Source: CBDCYS01 sp965226245
Lineage (GTDB): Bacteria > Acidobacteriota > Terriglobia > Bryobacterales > UBA6623
NCBI GenBank assembly: GCA_965226245.1
Contig: CBDDCL010000015.1
Location: 2,170,001 to 2,234,000 of the forward strand
DNA: 64,000 bases
Direction of reading: 5' to 3'
The position numbers and the translations under genes are program-made. The notes beneath the pieces were generated by a model. It saw only the letters and a program-made list of their open reading frames with translations, made no database searches and was not told the DNA's origin. Shown here piece by piece: positions 50,517 to 59,484 of this stretch. Position 1 is the stretch's first letter, and every line of letters begins with the position of its first letter.

Positions 50517-51641
50517 TCACAAAAGTTTCGGATCGAGAGACTGCTTCCGCCCTTTCCCAGGACCCCACTGGGCAACGGCAAGAGCTTTGCGGCTGATGGT
50601 TGTGAAAGGAAGCGACCCTAGCTCTTCAGGACTAACCCATCGATAACTTTTGCGGAGCTTGCCCGAAAGCTTGGCTTGGTAGACCACGCCCTTGTAGTCT
50701 CGGAACGTTATTGCATGGCGGAATCGGCCGAGCGGTTCACCCAGCCTGATGCCGGCGTGCTGGAAGCTTTCTCTGCCGAGCTTGCTCTCCTGAGCTTCGG
50801 GGACCTCCCAGAATCCTGGCATGACGGCGGCGCCGGCCGGGCGCTGCCTTACCAGAAGGCGGGTCCCTTTCGTGACGATAGCGACTGCGAGTTGAAGCTT
50901 TTCGGTGGCTGCCTTGCGGCGTTTGACGGGACGTTCGCTTTGTGTGCCCCGCTTTCTGGCGGTGCAACATTCACTAACCGGGCAAACCAGGCATTGGGGC
51001 TTGCGCGGCGTGCAGACGGTTGCGCCCAGCTCCATCATGGCCTGGTTGAAGGCGCCGGCGCTGCGCGGTCCGGCAGTTTCGATCAGAGCCTGGGCTCGGT
51101 CTCGCAGCTCCGACCGGACGGCCGAACGAGCCGTGTCGCGATCGTCGTCGAGCAGGCGAGTCAAGACGCGGATGACGTTGCCGTCCAGCGCCGCCCGCCT
51201 TTCTTGCCGGGTGATGCTGGCGATCGCCGCTGCCGTATATTCGCCGACTCCGGGAAGCGCGCGCAGGCCGTCAAAGCTATCGGGGAACGTCCCACCGCCT
51301 TCAGCGACGACCTTTTGAGCCGCCAACTGCATTTGGCGGGCGCGGCGGTAATAGCCCAGGCCGCTCCAAGCTTCCAGTACGTCTTGTTCCGGCGCCTCGG
51401 CGAGATCTTGCACTGTTGGAAACCTCTCCAAGAACCTCTCGTAGTAGGGGATGACGGTCGTCACCCGCGTCTGCTGCAGCATGACTTCCGAGAGCCAGAT
51501 GCGGTAAGGGTCTTTGGCGCCGCGCCAGGGCAGATCGCGCTTGTGGCGGCGGTACCAGCGGAGAAGGGGCTGGACGAGCTTGCGAACCTGAGAACCCGTA
51601 ACGCGGGATGGCAAACTAGTCGGTTTCTGTCGCAACGCCAC
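50517..51641 (-). CDS. mutY: MutY, A/G-specific adenine DNA glycosylase
   Basis: Removes adenine mispaired with 8-oxoguanine. It has RDLPWRGAKDPYRIWLSEVM with the catalytic Glu in SEVMLQQT, the helix-hairpin-helix ALPGVGEYTAAAIASI, and Asp in ALDGNVIRVL. The 4Fe-4S cluster loop is Cys-x6-Cys-x2-Cys-x5-Cys (CTPRKPQCLVCPVSECC). A C-terminal NUDIX-like domain, which recognises 8-oxoG, starts near residue 245 (LAVAIVTKGTRLLVRQRPAG). 374 aa. The start may be ATG 51641; a little N-terminal extension precedes the conserved part. Confidence 0.93.
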   Translation of the reverse strand: MALRQKPTSLPSRVTGSQVRKLVQPLLRWYRRHKRDLPWRGAKDPYRIWLSEVMLQQTRVTTVIPYYERFLERFPTVQDLAEAPEQDVLEAWSGLGYYRRARQMQLAAQKVVAEGGGTFPDSFDGLRALPGVGEYTAAAIASITRQERRAALDGNVIRVLTRLLDDDRDTARSAVRSELRDRAQALIETAGPRSAGAFNQAMMELGATVCTPRKPQCLVCPVSECCTARKRGTQSERPVKRRKAATEKLQLAVAIVTKGTRLLVRQRPAGAAVMPGFWEVPEAQESKLGRESFQHAGIRLGEPLGRFRHAITFRDYKGVVYQAKLSGKLRKSYRWVSPEELGSLPFTTISRKALAVAQWGPGKGRKQSLDPKLL

Positions 51642-51713
51642 ACCTCAGGCGCTTCAAGCCGGCTGGGTTGTCACCCTAGCTGCCCGTGGCGGAAGTCCGA
51701 GGACGCGAAAAAA

Positions 51714-51793
51714 GGGGACGGCCAGCCAATTTCCTTTCGACGAAGCGCTGATTTTTAAATGGATTGGAGAAGCGGAAATTGGTGGCAGTCCCC
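51714..51793. repeat. REP-like inverted repeat between mutY and sdhB
   Basis: GGGGACGGCCAGCCAATTTCC (51714-51734) pairs with GGAAATTGGTGGCAGTCCCC (51774-51793), with minor mismatches and a 39-nt spacer. Its GGGGAC/GTCCCC ends are like those at 19531-19675 and 19850-19926. Confidence 0.7.
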
Positions 51794-51876
51794 CATTTTT
51801 CGCCCGCACACACTTCTGCCACGGGCTGCTAGCCCGGCAACGATCGAAGTGGGGTCCTGGCGCCACCCACAGCCCC

Positions 51877-52623
51877 CTACTCTCGGCTCAGACTTGCCTT
51901 CAGATAATCACGGTTCATCTGTGAAATGAAGCTGACGCTGATCTCCTCCGGGCAAACCGCCTCACAGTCGTAGGTGTTCGTACAGCTCCCGAAACCCTCC
52001 GCATCCATCGCTGCCACCATGGCCTTCACCCGGCGATATCGCTCCGGCTGGCCTTGCGGCAAATTCGCCAGGTGGGCGACCTTGGCCGCGACAAACAAGG
52101 AGGCCGATGCATTCTTGCAGGCAGCCACGCAAGCCCCGCAGCCGATGCAAGTGGCAGCGTCCATGGCAGTGTCCGCCTTATGCTTGGGTATCGCGATTAG
52201 GTTGGCGTCCGGAGCTCCTCCGGTATTGACCGAGACAAAACCTGCTGTCTGCAGAATCCGGTCGAAGGCGCTGCGATCCGTGACCAAGTCCCGGATCACC
52301 GGGAAAGCCTTCGCGCGGAAGGGCTCGACTGTGATCGTGTCGCCGTCGTTGAACACGCGCATATAAAGCTGGCAAGTCGTCGTCGCGGCCTCCGGTCCGT
52401 GGGGTATGCCGTTGATCACCAGCGAACACATGCCGCAAATCCCTTCGCGACAGTCGTGGTCGAAGGCGACAGGCTCTTCGCCCTTTGCGATCAAGTCTTG
52501 GTTCAGAACGTCGAGCATTTCGACGAACGACATCTCAGGGACAACGTTATCGACCTCGTAGGTCACAAGCTCGCCTGCCGCCTGAGCGTTTTTCTGTCGC
52601 CAGATTCTCAGTGTAACTTTCAT
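51877..52623 (-). CDS. sdhB: Succinate dehydrogenase / fumarate reductase iron-sulfur subunit
   Basis: Carries electrons from the flavoprotein to the membrane cytochrome. The 2Fe-2S domain has CREGICGMCSLVINGIPHGP (about residues 58-77), the 4Fe-4S/3Fe-4S domain has CIGCGACVAACKNASASL and CTNTYDCEAVCPEEISVSFI. 248 aa, as in the B. subtilis-type complex. Last of sdhC-sdhA-sdhB, 19 bp after sdhA. This set is separate from the frdBCD set at 61469-62978. Confidence 0.94.
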   Translation of the reverse strand: MKVTLRIWRQKNAQAAGELVTYEVDNVVPEMSFVEMLDVLNQDLIAKGEEPVAFDHDCREGICGMCSLVINGIPHGPEAATTTCQLYMRVFNDGDTITVEPFRAKAFPVIRDLVTDRSAFDRILQTAGFVSVNTGGAPDANLIAIPKHKADTAMDAATCIGCGACVAACKNASASLFVAAKVAHLANLPQGQPERYRRVKAMVAAMDAEGFGSCTNTYDCEAVCPEEISVSFISQMNRDYLKASLSRE

Positions 52624-52642
52624 GATGAATCGCGTTCGCTAG

Positions 52643-54556
52643 TTACTTGTAACTCCGAGTTGCCAGCTTGACCTCCTCGAAATGGAGTAACTCCTTATGC
52701 AGGAGAGGCTCTTTGTTGGGTCCCTGATATTCCCAGGCGGCCACGTGCGAGAAGTTCTCGTCGTCGCGCACAGCCTCGGCGTCCTCCGTCTGGTACTCTT
52801 CGCGAAAGTGTCCGCCGCAGGATTCTTCACGAGCGAGTGCGTCGCGGCACATCAACTCGCCAAACTCCATGAAATCGGCGACGCGGCCGCCATATTCGAG
52901 AGCCATGTTGAATTCCTGGCCTTCACCGGGAATCCGAACGCTGTTCCAAAATTCTTCGCGCAGCTCCGGGATTCGTTGCAAGGCCTTCTTGAGGCCGCTA
53001 GCGTTGCGGGACATCCCGCAATGCTCCCACAGTAGCAGGCCCAACTCCCGGTGGAACGAGTCGGCGGACCGTCTGCCGTTGACGTTGAGCAGCTTTCCAA
53101 CCCGCTGGCGCACTTCCGCTTCCACGCGCTTGAATTCGGGGTTGCCGGTCGAGACGGGATCCAACTTCGCACTGGCTAGATAGTGACCGATGGTGTGCGG
53201 CAGGATGAAGTAGCCATCCGCAAGGCCCTGCATCAGTGCGCTTGCGCCTAAACGGTTTGCTCCGTGGTCAGAGAAGTTAGCTTCACCGATTACATGAAGC
53301 CCTGCAATCGTGGTCATCAGGCTGTAATCCACCCACAGACCGCCCATGGTGTAATGCACCGCTGGGTAAATTCTCATGGGAACCTGGCAGGGATCTTCAG
53401 ACGCGATCTTTTCATACATGTGAAAAAGGTTGCCGTATAGCTGTTCGATGACGTCCTTGCCTCGGCGCTGAATCGCTTCCGAGAAATCCAGGTACACGCC
53501 CTGACCCGTCGGTCCCACGCCGCGCCCCTCGTCGCAGACCTCCTTGGCGCTACGCGAGGAAATGTCGCGGGGCGCGAGGTTGCCGAAACTGGGGTACTTT
53601 CTTTCCAGATAGTAATCGCGTTCATCCTCGCTGATCTCATGGGCGGGGCGCCGATCGCCCTTGCGTTTCGATACCCATACCCGCCCATCGTTCCTCAGCG
53701 ACTCGGACATCAGCGTCAGTTTCGACTGGTAATCGCCGCTGTGCGGTATGCAGGTAGGGTGGATCTGTGTGAAACAGGGGTTGGCGAAGGCAGCTCCGCG
53801 CAGGTAGGCGCGGTAGCTAGCCGAGACGTTGCTGCCTTTGGCATTGGTCGACAGATAAAATACGTTGCTGTAACCTCCGGTGGCTAGGACCACGGCATGG
53901 GCAGCCCACGAGCGTATCTCCCCGCTTACTAAGTCACGTGTCACGATCCCCCGGGCGCGGCCATCCACAACGACCAAGTCCATCATTTCTGAACGGACGT
54001 GCATGCGGACCCCGCCTTGGCCGATCTGGCGGTTCAGCACCGAGACGGCGCCCAGCAGCAGTTGCTGCCCGGTCTGCCCGCGAGCGTAAAACGTCCGGGA
54101 GACAAGTGCGCCCCCAAACGACCGATTGGCGAGCAGTCCGCCATACTCGCGGGCGAAGGGCACGCCCTGGGCCACGCATTGATCAATGATGTTGTTACTC
54201 ACCTGGGCCAGCCGGTAAACATTCGCTTCGCGGCTTCGAAAATCGCCGCCCTTGACCGTGTCGTAGAAGAGCCGGTAAATCGAATCCCCGTCGTTGGGGT
54301 AATTCTTGGCGGCGTTGATGCCACCCTGGGCGGCAATGCTGTGGGCCCTGCGAGCACTATCCTGGAAGCAAAAGCAGCCGACGTGATAGCCCAGCTCCGC
54401 CAGCGTCGCAGCCGCCGAAGCGCCCGCCAGTCCGGATCCCACAACAATGATGTCAAACTTGCGCTTGTTCGCCGGGCTGACCAGCTTGATCTCGACCAGG
54501 TGCCGGCCCCACTTCTGCTCGAGCGGTCCGGAGGGGATTTTGGCGTCCAAGTTCAT
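52643..54556 (-). CDS. sdhA: Succinate dehydrogenase / fumarate reductase flavoprotein subunit
   Basis: Oxidises succinate to fumarate (or the reverse) with covalent FAD. It has FDIIVVGSGLAGASAAATLA, the covalent-His region ARRAHSIAAQGGINAAKNYP, and the active-site segments TQIHPTCIPHSGDYQSKLTL and MGGLWVDYSLMTTIAGLHVI, then GEANFSDHGANRLGASALMQ. 637 aa. It starts 2 bp after sdhC and is clearly in the same operon. Confidence 0.96.
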   Translation of the reverse strand: MNLDAKIPSGPLEQKWGRHLVEIKLVSPANKRKFDIIVVGSGLAGASAAATLAELGYHVGCFCFQDSARRAHSIAAQGGINAAKNYPNDGDSIYRLFYDTVKGGDFRSREANVYRLAQVSNNIIDQCVAQGVPFAREYGGLLANRSFGGALVSRTFYARGQTGQQLLLGAVSVLNRQIGQGGVRMHVRSEMMDLVVVDGRARGIVTRDLVSGEIRSWAAHAVVLATGGYSNVFYLSTNAKGSNVSASYRAYLRGAAFANPCFTQIHPTCIPHSGDYQSKLTLMSESLRNDGRVWVSKRKGDRRPAHEISEDERDYYLERKYPSFGNLAPRDISSRSAKEVCDEGRGVGPTGQGVYLDFSEAIQRRGKDVIEQLYGNLFHMYEKIASEDPCQVPMRIYPAVHYTMGGLWVDYSLMTTIAGLHVIGEANFSDHGANRLGASALMQGLADGYFILPHTIGHYLASAKLDPVSTGNPEFKRVEAEVRQRVGKLLNVNGRRSADSFHRELGLLLWEHCGMSRNASGLKKALQRIPELREEFWNSVRIPGEGQEFNMALEYGGRVADFMEFGELMCRDALAREESCGGHFREEYQTEDAEAVRDDENFSHVAAWEYQGPNKEPLLHKELLHFEEVKLATRSYK

Positions 54557-54558
54557 CG

Positions 54559-55254
54559 CTAGTTTGCGCCCTGGGTTGGCTCGATCAGCCCGAATAGAGC
54601 CGATAAAGGGATCGTGACGTTGCCGATGACGACAAGGACCGCGACCGCGAGACCCAACCTTTCGATCAGCGCTGCGATCCCTGGCCGGCTCAAGCCCATC
54701 GTCTGGAATAGACTCGCGACACCGTGGCTGAGGTGCAAACCCAGCAGGAGGGTCGCCACGATGTAGGCGATCGAGACAAGCGGCTGCTGGAAACCCAAAA
54801 TCGTCATGGAATAGACGTCGTGACGGCCAACCGCGTCCTCCAAATGGAAGTGCTCAGGATGAGTGACTCCTATAGTGAAGTGCAGCAAGTGGTAGATGAC
54901 AAACGACAGCAACACCAACCCGCTCATCGCCATCGTGCGGGAGGAGAAGGTCGAGCGGACTGTTTTCTTGACAGCGTATGGGCTGGGGCGCGCCCTGCGG
55001 TTCGCAAGGCTCAGCTTCGCAATTCCCCAGACATGAATGATAAGCGCCGCAAGTAAGCCGAAGCGAGCCGCCCAGAGCGGGCCAGGGTTCGATTTGAGAA
55101 ACGCGGCATAACTATTGATTGCTTCGGGGCCTAAGTAGATTTGCAGATTTCCCAGCATGTGAATGGTCACGAACAGAACCCATATGAGGCCCGTGACCGC
55201 CACTAGAAACTTGATCCCGACCGTGGACGACAGCCCTTGCAGATAGCCCTTCAT
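54559..55254 (-). CDS. sdhC: Succinate dehydrogenase cytochrome b subunit (B. subtilis type)
   Basis: ATG 55254 (AGGAG 11 bp upstream) gives MKGYLQGLSSTVGIKFLVAV. Five transmembrane helices; haem-ligand histidines likely in FVTIHMLGNLQIYLGP, YHLLHFTIGVTHPEHFHLED and LGLHLSHGVASLFQTMG. 231 aa. A single large cytochrome subunit with no SdhD is typical of type B complexes. A farther ATG at 55311 would add 19 unlike residues. Confidence 0.92.
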   Translation of the reverse strand: MKGYLQGLSSTVGIKFLVAVTGLIWVLFVTIHMLGNLQIYLGPEAINSYAAFLKSNPGPLWAARFGLLAALIIHVWGIAKLSLANRRARPSPYAVKKTVRSTFSSRTMAMSGLVLLSFVIYHLLHFTIGVTHPEHFHLEDAVGRHDVYSMTILGFQQPLVSIAYIVATLLLGLHLSHGVASLFQTMGLSRPGIAALIERLGLAVAVLVVIGNVTIPLSALFGLIEPTQGAN

Positions 55255-55311
55255 TTTCGCGGAAACTCCTGAAGGAGTGATTTTGATTCTAGCACTCGAC
55301 ATAGGAGTCAC

Positions 55312-55976
55312 TAGAACCTATCTCACAAACGGCGTGGGCGAGGCTTGGTCCTCAGGGCAGCCGTTCAGTAGCATCAATTTGCTCAGGGTCTGGGACGCAC
55401 CCGATGATCGGCCAAACCATCACGCACAACAAGACTCTGGAAGGCGCCACCGAGAATGAGAGTCGTCGGATAGCTGTCGAGAAATAACTTCTCATCCAGC
55501 AATCAAGTTGTAGAGGCCTCTCAGGAGGTCGTTGGAGGAGTCGAAAACCGACTCGACTCAGGAACTTGGGGGTGCTACGATCGGATAGCTGGACGGAAGG
55601 CTTGTTATCACCATCTATCCGCCAAGCGGTACAATTCGCATGTCTGGGGCCCATGTCTGCGGCGGTACAATTCCGTCCGGGTGCGTCCTGAAGACGCGTT
55701 GTTCTAGCGGGTGCAAGTCCGGTCCGGGTAAGCTCCGGAGCGCCCGGTAGCAGGCTCCAGAGGGAGGAGAGATCCGACCAAGCGGAGTGTCAAAAGCCCT
55801 TGCAAGGGAAGGGAGCCAACCAGCGGGCCACAACAATCAGTGAGCGCTGTCAAAACGCTTACCACTCCTCCTACCGCGATAATTCACATTTGTCGGCAGT
55901 GGGGAAGCGCATCTCCCTTCCTTGACCCCCGGAGCCAAATCCCGTACGAGCTAACACCTGGAGGGCGCGCCGCCCT
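55312..55976. other. Gene-free stretch: dispersed repeat and a group II intron-like fragment
   Basis: 55372-55563 is the reverse copy of the 33606-33807 repeat. 55700-55815 resembles the start of a group II intron-type RNA: TAGCGGGTGCAAGTCCGGTC, CGGTAGCAGGCTCC, GAGGAGAGATCC, then GCAAGGGAAGGGAGCC. No intron-encoded protein and no domain V were found, so at most it is a fragment. The last 60 bp before 55977 form the leader of the glycosyltransferase gene, with CTGGAGG at 55961. Confidence 0.4.
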
Positions 55977-57218
55977 ATGGAAGTCACCGTTCTCATTCCC
56001 ACCCACGACCACTGCGAGACGCTGTTGTGGTCGGTGGCCAGCGTCCAGCGTCAAAGTATCTCGGATTGGGAGATCCTGATTGTCGGCGACGGTGTTCCTG
56101 AGAGGACGCGAACCCTGGTGAAACACATGATGGAGCGAGACTCCCGGATTCGCTTCTTCGATTATCCCAAGGGACCCCGGCACGGGGAGATCCACCGCCA
56201 TGCGACTCTTGCCCACGCCAAGGGCCGCGTGATCTGTTACATGACGGACGACGATCTCTGGCTTCCGGGCCATCTCGAACACATGTGTCGGATGCTGCAG
56301 GTCGCGGATCTAGCCCACACAACGAACATCTTCGTGGCGCCGACCGGGGAACTCTTCCTCAATCACTTTGACGTGAATGATCTCGCCGATCGCGCCCGGC
56401 TTTTCGAAAACAAAGACGGCTTCGGTCTAGCAACAGGCGGCCACACCCTGGCAGCCTATCGCCGATTACCGGAGGGTTGGAGGACAACGCCGGAAGATAC
56501 GGCGACCGATCTGTACATGTGGCGACAATTTCTCGAGGAGTCCTCGTGTGTGGCTCTCTCCTCGCAAATTCCGACCGTGCTGTTCTTCGGTTCACCGCAC
56601 CGCAAGGGCTGGCTCATCGAACAGCGCATGGCGGAACTCGCCTATTGGAGCGGCGAGATCTCCCGACCGAATGCATTTTCGCGTCTGCTGGCGAAAGCTT
56701 TGCAGTCACAGTGGAGGGAAACCCTCTCCGAGCGACTAGTTTCCAAGCCCGTACGGATCGCGGACGAGTTGCCGATTTCGCGCTGCCCAACGGGAGAAAC
56801 GATTCGATTCGGAAAGAGCGGCGCCGGCCACCGTTACACGTCTTGGGGTTGGTCTCAACCGGAGGACTGGGGCGTCTGGACTGACGGTGAGCAGGCACGA
56901 TTGTCCTTAGAACTCGAAAGACGCCCAAGTGGTGGCCTGATGCTGTCGCTGCACTCCATGGGCTATGTGACACCCAGCCGTCCGCGGCTCGAGGTACAGC
57001 CGACGCTCAACGGGCGCCCTCTCGAGGGGTTTGTGGTCGGAGGCTCGTGGGCAACTCACAGGCTGACGCTGCCGGCAAGGCTTATTCCCGAAAGGCCTGT
57101 CTTGGACCTGCGGTTTCTCATCCGGGACGCGACTTCCCCAGCCGAAGTCGGCGTATCTGCCGACCCGCGCCGGCTCGGACTCGGCGTGGACTGGATACAG
57201 CTTGACGAGCAGTTGTAG
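55977..57218 (+). CDS. GT2-family glycosyltransferase with C-terminal beta-sandwich
   Basis: Residues 1-220 are a GT-A fold: MEVTVLIPTHDHCETLLWSV, WEILIVGDGVPERT, CYMTDDDLWLPGHLEHMCRM with the Asp-Asp-Asp metal site, and a C-terminal acceptor part. Residues about 275-410 are a beta-sandwich with GHRYTSWGWSQPEDWGVWTD, similar to the DUF7024-type domain appended to many cell-surface glycosyltransferases. 413 aa. It is convergent with the oxidoreductase/epimerase pair (5 bp between stops), suggesting common work on a surface glycan. Confidence 0.85.
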   Translation: MEVTVLIPTHDHCETLLWSVASVQRQSISDWEILIVGDGVPERTRTLVKHMMERDSRIRFFDYPKGPRHGEIHRHATLAHAKGRVICYMTDDDLWLPGHLEHMCRMLQVADLAHTTNIFVAPTGELFLNHFDVNDLADRARLFENKDGFGLATGGHTLAAYRRLPEGWRTTPEDTATDLYMWRQFLEESSCVALSSQIPTVLFFGSPHRKGWLIEQRMAELAYWSGEISRPNAFSRLLAKALQSQWRETLSERLVSKPVRIADELPISRCPTGETIRFGKSGAGHRYTSWGWSQPEDWGVWTDGEQARLSLELERRPSGGLMLSLHSMGYVTPSRPRLEVQPTLNGRPLEGFVVGGSWATHRLTLPARLIPERPVLDLRFLIRDATSPAEVGVSADPRRLGLGVDWIQLDEQL

Positions 57219-57223
57219 CTTCA

Positions 57224-58162
57224 TTATTGCGGAAGGCCAGCCGATCGACGCAAGGCAGCGACTCTCTCGACAACGAGCAAACCCTCGGCGGCGCTACTGC
57301 GAGGAGGAGGGCCACCCTTTACGTGCTCGAGGAATGCCTGGAGTTCCCGAAGCAAAGGCATTTCTTTTGAGATGGCCCTGTTTTCCGCAGCCTCACGGCT
57401 GGAGCCGTCCCCGTTTGGGTCTCTCCGTACCAAAATGCGGTCGGAATAAGGATCAGGGAGAGTAGCAACTCCGCGTTCAAATGCGACGAGGACTGAGCGG
57501 TCTCGGACCAATCGCCTGCAAGACACGTCGATGACAACCCTCGGGGCCTGTCCAAGGATGCCCAGCAACCCGGTCGGCGCGCCCGAGGAATACTCAGCGA
57601 AGGCCCCGCGAACCGGCGGCACGCTTCCAAGGATCTCAAGAACGATACAAATCTCGTGCGGAGCTAAGATCCAAACAGCGTCAACATCCGAGTGAGGATT
57701 ATTCCAGCCGAGATGCCGTGTTCGTATCTCTTTGACAGGACCCAGTTCTCCCGAACGGGCGATCCGTGCCAACTCCTCCACCCCGGGATGGTACCGCCAC
57801 TTGTCCATCACGAAAATCCGATTGGGGGCCGCCTCGGCGAGTCGCCGGGCACGCTCCACACCCGGCGTTAGCGGTTTCTCGACGAAAATGGGCGCTCTTC
57901 GCTCGAGTAATTCTTCAATGACGAGTGCGTGGGCAGTCGTTATTGTAGCGATGACGAAGCCATCAAGCCCGGCCGGCAGTTCGGTCACACTTGCCACAAT
58001 CGAATCCGCACCTTTGGCTTCGGCGTGCGCCTTGCTCTTTTCAGACCGAGCTACGACGTGGACACGGCAGCCGAGTGACTTGAGATCTCGGAGGATGTGC
58101 ACGCCCCAGTTGCCGCAGCCCACCAGTCCGATAGAGAGCCCAGGGAACAATGCCGTGCTCAC
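57224..58162 (-). CDS. Gfo/Idh/MocA-family sugar oxidoreductase
   Basis: Rossmann loop LSIGLVGCGNWGVHILRDLK at residues about 9-28, then LDGFVIATITTAHALVIEEL and RRAPIFVEKPLTPGVERARR with the family EKP motif. The C-terminal dimerisation/substrate domain has WNNPHSDVDAVWILAPHEIC, with a D-x3-W-x3-xHE pattern typical of nucleotide-sugar oxidoreductases. 312 aa. Overlaps rmlC-like by 4 bp (58159-58162) and so is translated with it. Substrate is unknown, probably an NDP-sugar. Confidence 0.86.
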   Translation of the reverse strand: MSTALFPGLSIGLVGCGNWGVHILRDLKSLGCRVHVVARSEKSKAHAEAKGADSIVASVTELPAGLDGFVIATITTAHALVIEELLERRAPIFVEKPLTPGVERARRLAEAAPNRIFVMDKWRYHPGVEELARIARSGELGPVKEIRTRHLGWNNPHSDVDAVWILAPHEICIVLEILGSVPPVRGAFAEYSSGAPTGLLGILGQAPRVVIDVSCRRLVRDRSVLVAFERGVATLPDPYSDRILVRRDPNGDGSSREAAENRAISKEMPLLRELQAFLEHVKGGPPPRSSAAEGLLVVERVAALRRSAGLPQ

Positions 58163-58698
58163 TCTGTCCTCGCGGCCTGAAGCTGCTCTAACAAGACGCG
58201 ATAGGGTGGCAGGTTCTCGTCACGGGGCGAAACAACAGCGATCTCAAAACGCCAGGGGATGCCGAGATCAGCGTCAGCCCAATGACAGCCTAGTTCGTCC
58301 GCTAGGTCCCAGTAACGGGAAACGCTGTAAATGTGGATGGCCGGTGTGTGGAAGTAGAAGCCATGCGCGACACCGGCGGGGATCCGAATGGCCTCCATGT
58401 GCTCCCCCGACATCTCAACCAGAGATACACGGCCCTCTGTTGAACCTGGCCGGAGATCCCGCATGCCGATCGTCGCTCGACCCATGGCGACGACCAAGTA
58501 ATCGTCGTGCTTAACGTGCACATGAACTCCCCGCAATACCTTTGCCTCCGAGCGGACGAAGTTCCACTGAACCGGGTCAATACCCAAGTTCCACTCACGG
58601 CGAAAAAGTTCAGTCAGGCATCCGCGGAAATCTTCGTGCATGTCCAACGCGCGGCGGACGACACCTGCTGGGAGGCCAGCTTTCTTGGTTCGCGTCAA
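58159..58698 (-). CDS. RmlC-like cupin (dTDP-4-keto-sugar epimerase family)
   Basis: 179-aa cupin with GCLTELFRREWNLGIDPVQW, RGVHVHVKHDDYLVVAMGRA and IRIPAGVAHGFYFHTPAIHI, matching RmlC/FdtA/WxcM-type epimerases or isomerases. The RmlC catalytic His-Asp pair has one His in LRGVHVHV; the second (Tyr in VSRYWDLADE) is plausible. Upstream member of the two-gene unit with the oxidoreductase. The exact sugar cannot be decided. Confidence 0.8.
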   Translation of the reverse strand: MTRTKKAGLPAGVVRRALDMHEDFRGCLTELFRREWNLGIDPVQWNFVRSEAKVLRGVHVHVKHDDYLVVAMGRATIGMRDLRPGSTEGRVSLVEMSGEHMEAIRIPAGVAHGFYFHTPAIHIYSVSRYWDLADELGCHWADADLGIPWRFEIAVVSPRDENLPPYRVLLEQLQAARTE

Positions 58699-59097
58699 TG
58701 AGCGCTACCTCGCCGACAGGATACCATCGATGATCCAGATGTCGCAAAGGTCAACTACCTTTCGCGGACATGGCGGCGGGGATGAAAAACTTGTGGGCGG
58801 CGGGCAAGTCTGAGACTTGGAATCACAACGCAACCTAACGATTAAGAAACTTGGGGCCCTCGCGTCATTGGTGAAATCCTCCGCCGAGCTCCGCGGCTCC
58901 AAGTGTTTTCCTTCCGGAAGGTGGACCGATCCCAAGCATGTCCCCGGAAGTTCCGATTTAGACCTCCGACTAGCCTATGATACACCTTTGAAATTGGGGT
59001 TGCAAGAGAACCCCCAAGCCGCTATCCGCCGTGAGAAGCGTCAGCCACGGCCTGCCGGCTAGACTGCGCCGCTCACAGATTACTGTTGATTATCCCG
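58699..59097. other. Intergenic stretch without recognisable gene
   Basis: No frame is protein-like. The right end contains CAGATTACTGTTGATTATCCCG (59076-59097), which recurs with one extra A at 59462-59484 and brackets the IS remnant. Confidence 0.45.
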
Positions 59098-59461
59098 TAT
59101 TTAGTTGACTCCGTAGTCAGAAGTTCGTGATGCTGCTGAGCCGGTCGAGGACGAATCGCCCTCCGTGTGTCCCCAACAGCCAGCGTGGCCCGAGACGGTC
59201 AGAAGTTCGTGATTGCTGAGCCGGTCGAGGACGAATCGCCCTCCGTGATTCCAGTGGCCGCAAACTGGTACGAACGCTTTGCCAACCAGCCCTCTTCGAC
59301 TTCCGCGACCGCGAGCAGGAGGCGGTTAAGTACCCAAACCCAAGACCCGCTGCAACTCCAGCGCGCTGGCCCCGCCTTTTTGCGTTGTCACCCACCAAGC
59401 CGCCCGGAACCACAACGTCAAGGGCTTGCGGCCTTGAAACGAACCCTATAGCGCTCATCTT
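59098..59461 (-). mobile_element. Scrambled IS1595 remnant
   Basis: Contains TATTTAGTTGACTCC (the IS end without its first bases), then short pieces of the IS in altered order: GTCCCCAACAGCCAGCG (59169-59185), GCTTTGCCAACCA (59277-59289), and a 100-bp piece at about 59330-59430 identical to the transposase interior. Between them a 50-bp non-IS block occurs twice (59116-59167 and 59198-59247). It is bracketed by near-identical 22-23 bp direct repeats (59076 and 59462). Confidence 0.7.
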
Positions 59462-59484
59462 CAGATTACTGTTGATTAATCCCG

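Noticed and set aside
54999..55254. CRISPR array or tRNA genes
   Set aside because: Looked for regularly spaced direct repeats with unique spacers and for tRNA T-loops throughout the window; tandem repeats found (8029, 34316, 34857, 49875) have no spacers, and no cloverleaf was found.
58817..59062. 81-codon plus-strand frame
   Set aside because: No ribosome-binding site, no recognised features, and ends at the IS-remnant flank; judged chance.
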